Shown here piece after piece: positions 23,591 to 35,625 of a stretch of 64,000 nucleotides of DNA. Each line of letters begins with the position of its first letter. Within the stretch, counting starts at the first letter, position 1. The position numbers and the translations under genes are program-made. The DNA is taken from assembly GCA_033032175.1 (NCBI GenBank), contig CM065312.1:8308001-8372000 (forward strand), in the 5' to 3' direction. The notes beneath the pieces are model-generated. The model worked only from the letters and a program-made list of their open reading frames with translations. It did not search any database and was not told the origin of the DNA. This stretch comes from Saturnia japonica. Its lineage: Eukaryota > Arthropoda > Insecta > Lepidoptera > Saturniidae.

Positions 23591-24056
23591 AGTCTGTATG
23601 TAAGTATGTAAGTCTGTAACATTGATGTAAGTATATTAAGTATACACATACCTACTAATCTAATAATTCATTTAGAAGTGATTTAGAAGTGAAGTGAAAT
23701 CAGTATAATCATTTATATTAATTAGTAACTATTACAATCAAAACTATAAGAACAACTGCATAATAATTTATATTGCAATTGATTAAATGAAGTTATATCA
23801 TTATTATTATTATTATTATTATTTATTGAAACGATTAATTTATTTTTTCAATTTCTTTACGGAAAAAAATCTGTTTTGTGTGGATTTCTATGTGGGTATT
23901 ATTAAATAATAAAACATTACATAGTAAATCATAAAACAACATTTATTAATAAGGTGTTTATCTATAATTATCAAATCATAAAATACAATACGTTTGGATT
24001 TTCTTAATCAGTTTATCTTAAAAACCTATAACTTAATCATAATATTTGGTACATAA
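23591..24056. other. intergenic and 3' UTR of takeout-like gene 2
   Basis: AT-rich with a (TTA)n tract at about 23802-23826. A minus-strand AATAAA lies at 23947-23942, about 110 bases past the stop at 24057, and is a plausible polyadenylation signal for gene 2. Confidence 0.5.
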
Positions 24057-27000
24057 TTAACTATTAATAATATCTTCCAAAGGATGCGCTCTTAAGAAAG
24101 ATTTTATTGAATTAAATACATTTTGCATGGGTTGTTCCAAAACTGGTTCACCAAATTCTTGTGTTATTAATTTCCAACTTTGGTTCATGAAATTGAGCAT
24201 TACATCACCTGTAAATTGTAATAATTAATTAAACAAAAACGAGTTTTTACAAGTTTAATCTATTTATATTATCTTAGTATAACTATATTCTAGCAAAAGA
24301 ATCACGGAAACAGTCTTCATTTTGTCTTGATTTTTTTGATGAACGCTTCTTTGTTCCTTCCGTATGCTTTGGTGTAAATAGGAAAGTAATAAATTGTTTT
24401 GTAAATAAGTTGAAGAACGTACGTTCCTACAGATATAAAAAGGAGCTATCGAACTTAGCACCGCTAGATCTCTTCACTTATCGGTGACAACTAATATCCT
24501 GAACGTCGTTTCTACCGAACTTGGCCCTCTTTACCCCTTTACCATTTACCATTACTTTTTGAAAAGCTGCACAACGCCATCTATTTTTGATCGGATAAAA
24601 ACATTAAAAATTACATTGTAGTTGATGCTAATTTATAAAATCAAGTAACAATGACACTTTGTGAACATACATACATACTATCACGCCTGTATTCCCGAAA
24701 GGGGAGAGAGGGCAGAGGTGTACTAATGTACACCCACAATTCAACTTTTTGCATTTAATTATAATTTATGCTTCCTTAATCCAATACCCATATTATAAAT
24801 CGAGAAAACACAACGGTAGCCCACATAACTTAGTACAACACCGTCTGTTAATTGGTATGTAGGCGTCGCGCCGATGTATTTGGTGTGTTCATTATAGATA
24901 TATATTAGCACAACGCCATCTTTTAGTGAGAGGATGAAAACGGCGTTAATAAATGTGATTTATTTCGTGAAAGATTTTTGATTTTTTTCTTTTGGATCCA
25001 TTTTTATTATGCTATTTATACAGCAGTTGATCAAAAAAGTCGTACTCAGTGATCAATTATCAAAACCTATAGGGGAGGTACTTCCCGCAGGCTTACAGTC
25101 TTGAAATATGGCATTTCTAATCTTGCGAAATATTAAATGCAAAAAATATGTAAAGTTTTATTTTTTAACTCGATAATGACCGCAGATATAACGTTGAAAT
25201 TAATATTAAATACCATGATTTATGACCTCAAGTTTCTAGGTTAACGCAATAAAGAGATATGCCCTTCATAAAGAACCTCGTCTAATGATTTATGCTTATA
25301 ATGTTATACATAACATGTTATTAAAAAAATGATATAATTTAGGTAATTATGGTTTAAATATTAAAGTAGTTAAAATTAATTATAATTTGTTTGTGGTTAT
25401 GAATTTTATTAATCATGCTGACGTTTTTTTCTTCTTTTATGAGTATAAAATTATACTGAAAGCCGCTATCCGGAATCATTAAAAGCTGTAAGAATATTCG
25501 AAATACACCAATTAGAAAAAATTTTGTATAGCCCAGTTTGATTTTAATTAAAAACAACCTTGCAAGGTATCTCGAGAATAGGATGTAGGTTTATGATGAA
25601 CATGCTACTGATGGTTACTAAGACGGATTTCACAATGTAAACGTAAGTTTCTACAATAGAATGGTTTATTAGTGTAATGCTCTCTTTTTATTCATTCTGT
25701 TTAAAAATTTTATTAAGAAGGAACGAATACAGTGTCACAAGGTGTGATTGATATACATACAAGCTCTTAAAAAGTCGCATAATAAGTTCACACTCGTCCT
25801 TCAGTTGTGATAGCCCTGCCCTAATGCGATACTAGACATTTCAGAATTAAATGTATCTAATAGATACATATATAAGATACCTATCTACTACGATCTAGAT
25901 GATAGTATCTATATATTATTTCAGTATCAATGAGACGCAACTGTCGGTTGTCGATTGATTTAACTGCGTATTCGGATGTGTCATACTACGCCCACATTAA
26001 GTAATTTTAATATAGGTACCTACTTGCAATAAGTATTAATAACGGGTTCTTTAATGCGTTAAGTTAATTTTTATACAGCAGCATGAGGTCATAGACCTTA
26101 GATCTATTTCTAAGATACGATTTTAATTTCAACTATACAACTAAGTTGTTTTCGAGAAAAAATTTCTGGACACATGGACAGACAGACATATAGACGGACA
26201 AAAAAGTGATCTTACAAAGGTTCCGTTTATATTTTCATTATGAGGTACGGAACTCATAAAAGTGCCTGCTACCTCCAAAAACGATTATAGAATGATAATT
26301 ATGTTTGCCATTAACTTTTTTTTTATAGTAGCACGGCAAATTGACGGTACCGTCCCTGATGGTAACCACAGTACAATCCTAACACAAGAGCGACTACCGA
26401 GAGATCGCAATCCATCTTCGGTCAGGCATATACAGGCTGATCCCGAAACGCGACACGCAAAATCGAGTCACTATGATGGACCTTTCATTACAAACATGGT
26501 TGTCGCAAACTGGTCACGCAAAACAGCCCTACCACCCCGCTATCGCCATTTCCTCGTTCGTTACTTAGCAGGGTGCACCACGTACAGATGAGGTTAGCTT
26601 GGGCGTATCAGTGGTGAAGATGTAAATCGACACACCTTACCCCCCTTACACATTGAGAAAATTTACTGCAAATCGATGGCAAAAGTAACAACACCTCAAA
26701 GTAGATAATATTTATATTCAATCAAAGTCGTTATAATCCCAATAACAAATAAGTAAATCGCTGTCCCCATCGAATATATGTTAGTTATTGTTATAGTTTT
26801 TGTTGAATTCGTAATTGCCAGTTACTTGTTTTTTCCTGATATAAAAGTACATTTTTTATAATAAACTGGAATGTAAAATTTATTACGATCCTGATAATTT
26901 CGTAAATGGCGAAAAAAACCTATAATTGAAGCTCTAAATAACGCATATACAAAAAAACTTAAAATATCATAATAATACATTACGATATTATTTAGTGGGA

Positions 27001-30000
27001 GCAGCGAAATGATCCAAAAACACGAAACACTGAAATGGACCTCTATTCCAGGTTTAAAGTTATCGTGATTCAGTTGATACGAGCCTGACTTTAGATAGAC
27101 GATAAACTTAATAAAATTTTACGAACCCAATTCTTTGTTCCCATTAAATAGGTTACCCAGGTAGTAATGCGCATTGTCCTTTACATCATAACTGAACTTC
27201 TGAGTTTTAAGATCAATTACATGTTTCCCATTATCTTCTTTTATGATGTTGAAAGTATATGTTACTTGAATTTGGACATTCTCTGAAAAATTTGGCATTT
27301 ACTTTTTGTGACAAATACTTATGTTTACAATTATGCGATGTATTTTTGTAAGAATCTGAAGAGCTGTTTGACCTTTTACTATCATTTCCCTTTCAGAATA
27401 GAACCACGCGGACTGATCTACAGATTCACAGCTCCACGATAGATGACGAACAAAGATGTTCATTAATTCTCATCTTTACCGTACCGTGCTGATATGGAAT
27501 AGTCTCGCAGACAACCTTCTTTCCTGCAATATTAGGTTGTTCAAACGATGCGTGAAGAGGCATTTTATCAATGTCATTCACGTCAGCCGATGAGATTTCA
27601 CAGACGGTCGACGTTGGTTTTGGTGGACTGTACCGTGTACCTATAGTCATTTTGCCGACATACCGATGGGAAGGTAATAAATACCACATGGAACTGTTTC
27701 GGCTATATACATAAATGAATTACAAAAATTCTTTCAAAAATGAATACAAGATCGGAAGAATCGACAACATTGACACCTTTTTTGAAACATTTAGGTTTAC
27801 TTCTATTTATTAAACTAAAGGCAAAATTATGACCTAATTAGTAATTGCCATTTCCATATGAAAATGTTTAAGTGGAATGGTCTCGTATTGAAAAATTAGT
27901 ATCTAATAAATTGGACAAATTTAAATTTAAACGCAATAAAGAATGTATTTTGAAAGTAAAGTATATTTATTTATCACAAGGATTTCAATTGGAATTATTG
28001 AAAAAATCCTGGGGAAAGTGTTTATTTTAGTATTTATGAAACACATAAATAATTATATTCAATATTACTTACTCAATTTCATTGTATAATCACCGTCACC
28101 GCTAATGGGTAATATCAACAGCCTTCCAGAAGCTTTGTATTTACCTTTCAGATTTACATCAACGTGAAATAACAAATTTATTTGCTTTGTCGTCATATCG
28201 ATACTGTAATTAAAATCAAAACTTAGACCGTTAGCTGTGGGCAATTACGAGAAGTGAGGACATCGATAAGTTACATCAGTAAGTTATCAGCGCGGCGTCG
28301 CGATGTAGAGTTGGTCGAATAAATTTAACATGGGTGAATCCGTGGGGCACAGCTAGTCTATCATAAATGATTTGCTATGCATTTGTACATCACACCTCAT
28401 CTCATTCGCTACTCTTAAGAAATAATATGAAATCTATTTTACCTACCCACCTCAATGTGTCAATAACTGAACCCTTCAATCCTTTTATTTCTGTGCTTCT
28501 CATGTTTAGTTTTAGTCCAGCTAGATCCACTTTGATCTTGTCAACGTGCATTACATCAAGGGCTGGAATATTGAGATCTGAAATACCTGCAGCTAACAAT
28601 GGTACCATTTCCTGTGCAGAAGTTTTGATGCATCCAGTGTCGGATAAACTGCATTTTTGCACTTGAGATACTGAAAACATAAAAATTAATTTACCTATAC
28701 ATTTTTTATTATTATCATAAGTACCTTTATATATAAATAAGTGAAAATTTGATATAGATACTGGTCTATTTTATATTATTCATATAAAGATCTAAATGTA
28801 AAATAACCCAAAAATAGGGCGAGTTTATTGTAAGTAATTAATATTTTTAGTAGTAATTTATTAATTATCTTAAAAATACAATGCAGTCAGAGGAATTAGC
28901 TATTATATAGCTATGCCCTTTACTGTGCTTCAAGATTATAGGTATTTAATAACCCTTGATAACCGAGACATGATAGCGAACTAATTACTTAGGTAGGTAG
29001 TAAAAGTATGTGTGGATTGTGTTTCAAATTTAAACTTAATTTATAGCTAAATGCATACAAAACTAAATATATGAGATTTGCTTTACCTAATGTTCGGCAT
29101 GTTGATAGTAGTATCAAGATAGAAGGGTATTTAATAGGCTTAGTTGATAGTACTGTCTTCTTGGGTATTACGCTTGATGCAAAATTATAGTGGGGTCCGA
29201 CCACAATAAAACTTCGTAGGGAAAATTAAGTTCTGCTGCATTCGCAGTACGTAAGATTCACCAGTTAACAGATATTAATTATCACAGCGAGGTTAATCTA
29301 CTTCGCTTAGTTCCATAGCTTAAGTCTTACGGTATTTTGCTTTCTTTTCTGGGTCTTCCTGGGTTAGCAGCTGAGGTAGATACCATATTCTTATTACTAA
29401 AGCGTAAAATTCAAGTAATATACAACATGAGACCTCGCAAATCAATAAAAAATAAGTTCCAGGAATTTAACATTTCAACTTTGCCCTCTCAATACATTCT
29501 TGATAATTTAATATATATTCGTAAAAAACTATGATAAGCTAAATTTTGTTAAAGAACAGCACAGTTTTAATACTAGAAATAGACATAAAAGTTTTTTAAA
29601 GTAATAGTATTAGGTTATATAATAAGATCCTGAAGCTCATAACTAATTTACCATACAATAAGTTCAAAGACCATGTCAAGCAGGCTTTACTGTTAAAAAA
29701 AAGTTATATAGGATGGATCATTATGTGAATGATAGTGATGTCTGGAAGTGACTCTTTCTCTGTGTATCCACTAAATTATATAGTTATTATTATTGTACTA
29801 TATTAACTATTATTGTATTATATTAATACTATTGAAAAAAAGAAAGATAAACCCGATCGAATTTCTTGACGGTTTTTCTCGATGGCTGGGATGTTTTGTG
29901 AACTGGTAAGTAATGTTTTTAGGTTCATAAGTGCCTTCTTAGGGCCTAAATTGCATTAAGACTGTTTTGATTTTGATTTTGAAACTAATAAATATTAATA

Positions 30001-31183
30001 TCTGGGGACTGAACTTCGCTTTGGGGGAACCTATTGCAAAAAAAGAAAATACCTATCAAGGTAAACTTGGAAAGTAAAATATTATCTAAATACAAAATTT
30101 CATCTAAATCGTTAGAGCCACTTCCAACAATAAGTACAAGAACAAAAAACTTTTGTCTGTTTGTTCGTATATCTGAATTAAATTCATAAAACGGCTTATA
30201 ACATGTTGTACACGGGAAGCTTATGTCATTGGTAAATTGATAGGATATAAGAATATACAACAATACTTTTAAAAATTGTAAAAAAAAAAATTACTCAAAA
30301 ATTTTTTTTACTAATTCTTAACCGATTTTATTGAAATTTTGTACAAAGGAGTCATTTCATAATTGATTGGGCTATAACAATTGTCAATATTAGGTAGATA
30401 TTATTAGAGACCACAAAAAAGTAATAAAAAAACCATTCATTCTCAACTAATTCTGATCAAATTTTGTAAACGGGCAGTAATTTAATAGGTAGGGGTTAAT
30501 AATATAATAAGTATTTAGGAGTCGTTAAATAAAAGATCTCAGTCGATTTGGACAAAGTTTTGTAAACGGGAATTATTCCCAATTAACAGACTATACGAAT
30601 TGTCAACAGAGTACTAATAAAATTACGGGATGAAAATAATTACTGCGTAATAAACGTGTGCGGATCCACGGGCGCATCGCTAGTTTAATATATAGTTATA
30701 CTACATTCAACCACACGTGACTAGATAATAATCCTACATGCACGTTTAATGACTTTAATTTCCTTCATCAATTTTTTTCTTGTAATAGTTCATCTACCCA
30801 GCTATAATTGCTTATTATGTATCGTCTGCTTCTTTGTGTCAGTTAATAATTAATTCCTACTGTTAAACCACGAGTGATTGTAGGTATTTGATTCCATCGT
30901 AGAACTGATTTTTAAATGATTTTGAATCAACTTGCCTTGCGTCAAATTATCCTTCAAATATTATTTATATCACAAATAAAGCATTAAAAAAATTATTACA
31001 AAAAATATAGTCGTCAATTTGCATATAACCTAAAATTTCTTTTATGAAGAAAGTACCCACCAAATAATTTTTACTATTTCCATCCTGTGTATTTAAGTTA
31101 GGTATTATTAAATTGAAAAACTTACGTTTACAAAAAGCCAATGTCAGTTGTGATATTAACAATATTGTCCGACACAAAATCAT
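24057..31183 (-). CDS. takeout/JHBP-domain secreted protein, gene 2 (5 exons, complete)
   Basis: Coding exons on the minus strand: 31183-31126, 28670-28451, 28203-28073, 27282-27127 and 24208-24057. They total 717 bases, 238 residues plus stop. Exons 2-5 (220, 131, 156, 152 bases) have exactly the lengths of gene 1, with the same phases. Residues 1-19 form a signal peptide (MILCRTILLISQLTLAFCK). The N-terminal cysteine pair is Cys26 and Cys33 (KCSLSDTGC). Family motifs: EIKGLKGSVIDTL, GRLLILPISGDGD, YYLGNLFNGNKELG and MLNFMNQSW. Expected role: secreted carrier of a hydrophobic ligand; ligand unknown. The donor of intron 4 is weak (TTGG|GTTCGT at 27127/27126), whereas a better-looking GTAAAA four bases downstream would shift the frame straight into a stop. 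Introns hold a CR1-like LINE tail and Helitrons. Likely functional, but splicing of intron 4 should be confirmed. Confidence 0.9.
24668..24745 (-). mobile_element. tRNA-SINE body fragment
   Basis: 'actatcacgcctgtattccc' and 'ggtgtactaatgtacaccca' match the body of the SINE at 39300-39490. Intron 4 of takeout-like gene 2. Confidence 0.65.
24746..27120. other. large intron 4 of takeout-like gene 2: no exon seen
   Basis: AT-rich. 26120-26260 carries a 'ggttccgttt...gaggtacggaac' block typical of dispersed repeats, preceded by a 'gacagacagacatatagacg' tract. 26330-26590 is GC-richer with scattered CpGs but no recognisable protein. Nothing else is supported. Confidence 0.45.
28275..28356 (+). mobile_element. 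Helitron 3' end remnant
   Basis: Ends 'tccgtggggcacagctag' with T next (CTAG at 28353-28356). Only the terminal part is present. It lies between exons 2 and 3 of takeout-like gene 2. Confidence 0.6.
29100..29985 (+). mobile_element. CR1-like LINE 3' fragment
   Basis: Broken reading frames encode pieces typical of the C-terminal reverse transcriptase of CR1-type LINEs: VFLGITLDAKL, then TLPSQYILDNLIYIRKKL near 29480-29530. Numerous stops make it inactive. The 3' end is near the 'gactgttttgattttgattt' run. It lies in intron 1 of takeout-like gene 2, antisense to it. The clade name is from family knowledge, not a search. Confidence 0.65.
29990..30683 (+). mobile_element. Helitron-like element
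   Basis: The 3' end is CTAG at 30680-30683, followed by T, with a mutated hairpin before it ('gtgtgcggatccacgggcgc'). The interior has the 'gtacacgggaagcttatgtc' and 'gtaaacgggaattattccc' modules. The 5' end abuts the CR1-like tail and its exact start is unclear. Intron 1 of takeout-like gene 2. Confidence 0.68.
30684..31125. other. intron 1 (5' part) of takeout-like gene 2
   Basis: AT-rich; no repeat or exon recognised other than the donor for exon 1 at 31125 (C|GTAAGT). Confidence 0.5.
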
Positions 31184-31298
31184 ATCGTTTTTTTTTTTGT
31201 TTTTGTTTAAATCTCTTTTTTGTTAATGTTGATGTCCGCACAATTCGAAAGCTCGGTCACTACGGTGCAGTGACTAGTCCAAACGGGTCGCCCACTCT

Positions 31299-31309
31299 TA
31301 TATATAAAC
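31299..31309 (-). promoter_or_regulatory. TATA box of takeout-like gene 2
   Basis: Minus strand GTTTATATATAAG, about 115 bases upstream of the ATG at 31183. A plausible initiation region, 'GGACTAGTCACTGC', lies about 30 bases downstream (near 31272). It lies about 95 bases from the Helitron 3' end at 31401, so the proximal promoter is very short. Confidence 0.5.
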
Positions 31310-31400
31310 TTTCCCAATGCCCAGTGACATTGCCTGATGTCAAGGTTACTACGTTTGTTAATCTATCAATAATACAAAAGATTCACTACTTTATTAAGGA

Positions 31401-31990
31401 CTAGCTGTGCCCCACGGTTTCAACCGTGTTAATTTTATCCGACAAACACCGCACCGCCAACGTACCCGTGTAGTCCGTGATCATAATTGTTCTTCCCGCA
31501 AGAACAAATTATTTGAATTTTTCATTATCTCTTAAATTTTGGATCCAATTAGTATACATACTCTAAAGAGAATTTAACCTCATAAAGTTGTCTTTATGAT
31601 GAAGTAACTCTTGTTAGTAAGGATTATTATGCCATGACTAAATACAATGCTATAAATCACTATTTGATTCTCAAAAAATCTTTGTACCAAAATACCTTAT
31701 TTTGGCTTTTGTAATAATATGCTATCGCTGACTTTTTTTAGATATACTAAGGACCAATATTTTTATAGCACATTATTAGGCCTCGACTTAGAAAATCAGT
31801 ATATAAGGCTAGCTGAGAGTTGTGGCCTAATATTAGATACTATTCCTCGTGAGTCTGGTTATCAAATACAAAAAGGGTTTTTTGAATCCGACTAGTAGTT
31901 CCAGAGATTAGCATGTTTAAACAAATAAACAAAAAAAACTCTTCCCCTTTATTATATTTTAGTAAATAGTATTCGTGTAGATTAGTATAG
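31401..31990 (-). mobile_element. Helitron-like element, palindrome-arm subfamily, truncated
   Basis: Minus-strand 3' end CTAG at 31404-31401 (A at 31400), hairpin and GGGCACAG-type tail. The following 500 bases match 606-1250 of the palindrome ('gtctttatgatgaagtaac', 'aaggctagctgagag', 'caaataaacaaaaaaaactc'). The 5' half is missing. Confidence 0.72.
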
Positions 31991-32082
31991 ATATGTGAAT
32001 AATAAAATCAAGGTCATTGATTGATACACGTTATCATGTCATATGTACGTAACTTCTTGCTGAATAAATTCGTTGCAAATAA

Positions 32083-32915
32083 TCCATACTAATTAATATA
32101 TAAATGCGAAAGTAACTCTTCCTGTCTGTTACGTTTTCACGCCTAAACCACTGAATCAATTTTGATGAATTTTGGTATAGAGATAGATTAGACCTTGGGA
32201 AAGTACATAGGATACTTTTTATAGCGAAAATAAAACTTTAAGAGTAAAAAAATAGGAGATGAAAGTATGTAAGAGGGATATATCAGCTTCCATGACAACC
32301 AGTTTGTTGATTTGAAATGACAGCGTTATCAATGTTGATTTATTGACAATGTTATACTTAATTAGAAATGTATTGTGTTTCTAATAATTACCTATTAAAT
32401 GATAGTCCAGTATTCTTTCTAAAATTGACTGAAGTGTTTTTAAACTGTTTAACTACGCAGTACGGCATAATTACAATTTTATTTTATGACGCTGTCAAGC
32501 CGCGGTTCGCGGGAGTTTATACATTCGCGATATATATATTGTAAATTATCTGGGAAGTGAATTATTTCATTGTTATTCCACATGGTTGAAAATAAAACTT
32601 GGGACATAGTTTGTATGAAGAACCCATTCATATTTATGCTTTTGGTAAGAAAGGAATAAAAGGAGTTTCACGTTTTTCAAAAAACCTTTCCGTAGGCCGG
32701 TACAATACGGTATGATTTTAATTATTTTTGAAGTTTTATTGGGACGGTTAATGGGTTGGATTCATATTGGCGTATATTGATAATACCATACAAACAGTAA
32801 TAATCCCATCTAAGATTTTCTTTTGCTTTGTTGTGTTCCGAAATCAGCCGGTGCATATGCAGTAATAAACCCATCTATGGTTTTCTTTTTTTTTGGTATT
32901 ACCTAAATATAGCTA
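32083..32915 (+). mobile_element. Helitron-like element, 5' end present
   Basis: Starts TCCATACTAATTAATATATA at 32083 after an A. It has the 'cacgcctaaaccactgaatc' and 'gaacccattcatatttatgc' modules of the palindrome copies. No 3' terminus of its own is seen; it is interrupted at 32916 by another Helitron. Confidence 0.65.
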
Positions 32916-33724
32916 TCTATATTAATAAATCTGTAGTCCTATCTGTACTTTTATTATTTTACCAAAATTTCCAGATACGCATAAAAAATAAACGATACTG
33001 ATCACGAATATGCAATTAATTTTTTTTCGTCCGTCAGTCTTCTGTTTGTATGTCCGAATTGAACTCGAAAACGGCTAGGCCGATTCTTATCAAATTTTGT
33101 ACACTGGATGCTTATATCATCGGTTAGTTGATAGGGTATAAGAAATTTCAATATAACTTTTAGATAATGTAAAAAAAAATTCAAAAGAAAAAATATTTTC
33201 GTTAATTCAATTATGTACACGGGAAGTATAAGTCATTCCATGAATGATAAGTAATGAGAATTTTCCATATCATTTTTGGAAACCGTAAAAAAGGTTTTTT
33301 TTAAATTAAAAATTTCATTAATTCTTAACCGGTTTCGAAGAAATTTTATAAACGGGAAGTCTAACTATATACATAATTAATGGGCTAAAACAATTGTCAC
33401 TATTACTTCTAGAATAAAAAAAAACTCATTCAAAAATTTTAATTTTCATCCATTCTCAACCGATTCTGACCAAATTTTGTAGACGGGGTTCATCATACAT
33501 CATACCATAATTGAGAGGCTATAAGAATTGTTAATAATGCATTAGAAACTGAACATTAGAAAAATAGTTTTCAACCGATTTTGATGGAAATTGTACACGG
33601 GTAATACATGCCACTCCTCAATTTATACGGCATATGAATTGTCAACAATATGAGTAAAAATAAAGGGATTTAAATATATATTGCGTAGTAACAAACCCGT
33701 GCGGAGCCGCGGGCACAACGCTAG
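32916..33724 (+). mobile_element. complete non-autonomous Helitron (809 bp)
   Basis: Starts TCTATATTAATAAATCTG at 32916, preceded by A. Ends with hairpin GCGGAGCCGC, GGGCACAACG and CTAG at 33721-33724, followed by T. The interior is four to five tandem modules of about 130 bases with 'ttgtacacgggaagtataag'- and 'tcaaccgattttgat'-type blocks. No ORF of Rep/helicase type. The 3' part (from 33029) is duplicated at 35626-36321. Confidence 0.82.
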
Positions 33725-35625
33725 TAAATAATAAACAGTTCTAGTAAAGTTATAGTTATAATTGCACGAATAATGAATATATTATTCACTTTATTTTTAT
33801 ATATTTCGCCGGCTAGCACATCTACCTTAGTGATTATCTTTATATGTAGGTATATAATATTATTTTTATTTTCTTTTATTTTATTTATTCCACTTTCAAC
33901 TTTTTACCATCTAAAGTGAAAGATTACTCGAAAACTAAAAGTCGCGGTCTATTTCTCTAATTAGATCTATACTCAAAATATCTTAAACTTAACTTAAACT
34001 TAAACTTAAACTTAAAACTGGGAAGATTGAAATGTAAAATGTAATTTTCAGTTGACTGACATTTCATTCTAAATAACTTTTTAAACTCTATGTACAAAGG
34101 TCGTTCAACTTATTTTTTTTTAGCCTAATCTCATAATATTTTAATAAACTTTATTTAAAAAGGGGCGTTGCTTATCCAAAGAGTAAATGTTTGTAGAATA
34201 TTATATAAAATAAACACAAAAAAAATGAACAACATACAGTCACTTTGTTATCGAAACTGAATTATATTTTATACTAGCTGTGCGGAATGTCGTCGATTGG
34301 GCACACGCGCGAATTTTGCTACCTCCGCTCCCTGTTATATTAAAGACAAAAATGCTTATTGTGAGTGGTTCTTAGAAGATAGACATATACTTTTGCTGAC
34401 TTTTTGTTGGCCTTTTTAAGTTTGACAATTATGTAGTACTTTAATTTGATATGTCTCTTATGGTTACTCAGCACAAGCAATTTACGGCCAGCGTAAGCGC
34501 CCCAATATCGTCGTGTTTCCGAATTGATTTTTATTTGCGCGGAACTTTAATTATTTATTTAAAATAAAAGTATCCAAAGTTATTACTTTTTATCGCACCA
34601 ACTATCTGCCAATGAAAGTCCCGTTAAAATAGCTCCAACGGTCTGGGAGATTACCTCGTATAAACAGACAGACAGACAAAATAATTAAAAAAAAAAATCT
34701 TTGTAATAAGTCGTATATGCTTTCATATGCATCTAACAAATACATGTTTGAATTTTTATTATTCATAACATTACGATTTATTAATATTTTATTTTGATTA
34801 TTATACAGTTGAATTTGAATTGAGTATTTAAATTTATTTATTTGTATAGATTTCAATAAATATTCTATGTTCAATTACTATGAACTATAAATTCATGAAA
34901 AACTGACAATAAAAAATAATTATTGAATGAATTTTTATATGAGCCCTCAGCTTTCTCTCTCTCTTTTTTTACAGTTTCTTCGTAAGAAAACTGGACCTAG
35001 ATGTATTTTGTACTTTAAAAATCTAACTAAACGCACATATTACCTATATCAAATACATTATTATTAAATGAACAACTCAAAACTAAGCGGTAGGAACATC
35101 TCGCAACTGTCATGACCAGTGGCGGTGCAGACAGAAACCATCGAACAACCTTAGCATTTTCAGCAATACATCACGTTGGAGCCTTTTATTGTCGCTCTAT
35201 TGTTCTATCCATTTTAATATTATCATCTCTATTTTATTATTATTATAATTGTAATAAATAAACTCATAAATAACTAAGTATTATAATACTTACCTAATAA
35301 TATTAAAAATGGGCACATTAATTTTACAACACACCTTTAACGGAATACTTGCAAGAATTCATTTTAAATTTCTTAAATGTTTATATAGCAAAGGCGTTGT
35401 AAAACCCGAGCAGAACCGGATAGAAATACTTGCCTAATGTGTTATTTGGCAGTATAGCAGACATGTCAAGGCAGTCACCAGTTACCGGCTAATATTTAAA
35501 CATAAGCTTTGCAATACACATATTCCAAGTGTCCAATTAAGCAATGTTGCTATGTCGAAAAAGAGTAGGTATAATTTTTATTCTTGTTAAAAGTAATTTT
35601 CTTAAAAAACTTAATGGATTTTCAA
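33029..35625. repeat. tandem direct duplication, copy 1 (2,597 bp)
   Basis: Every stretch I compared matches 35626-38222 base for base at a constant offset of 2,597. The left breakpoint is inside the Helitron 32916-33724. The unit contains the Helitron 3' part, a '(ttaaac)n'-like run near 33990-34015, a second degenerate Helitron-type end (CTAG at 34274-34277 followed by 'ctgtgcggaatgtcg') and a '(gaca)n' tract near 34665. No gene. Confidence 0.95.

Noticed and set aside
23791..23830. (TTA)n tract as a regulatory element
   Set aside because: Simple microsatellite in the 3' flank of takeout-like gene 2; no supporting context.
27426..27689. 87-codon minus-strand frame between exons 3 and 4 of takeout-like gene 2 as an extra exon
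   Set aside because: The known exons join in phase without it, it matches no takeout motif and the gene length is already canonical.
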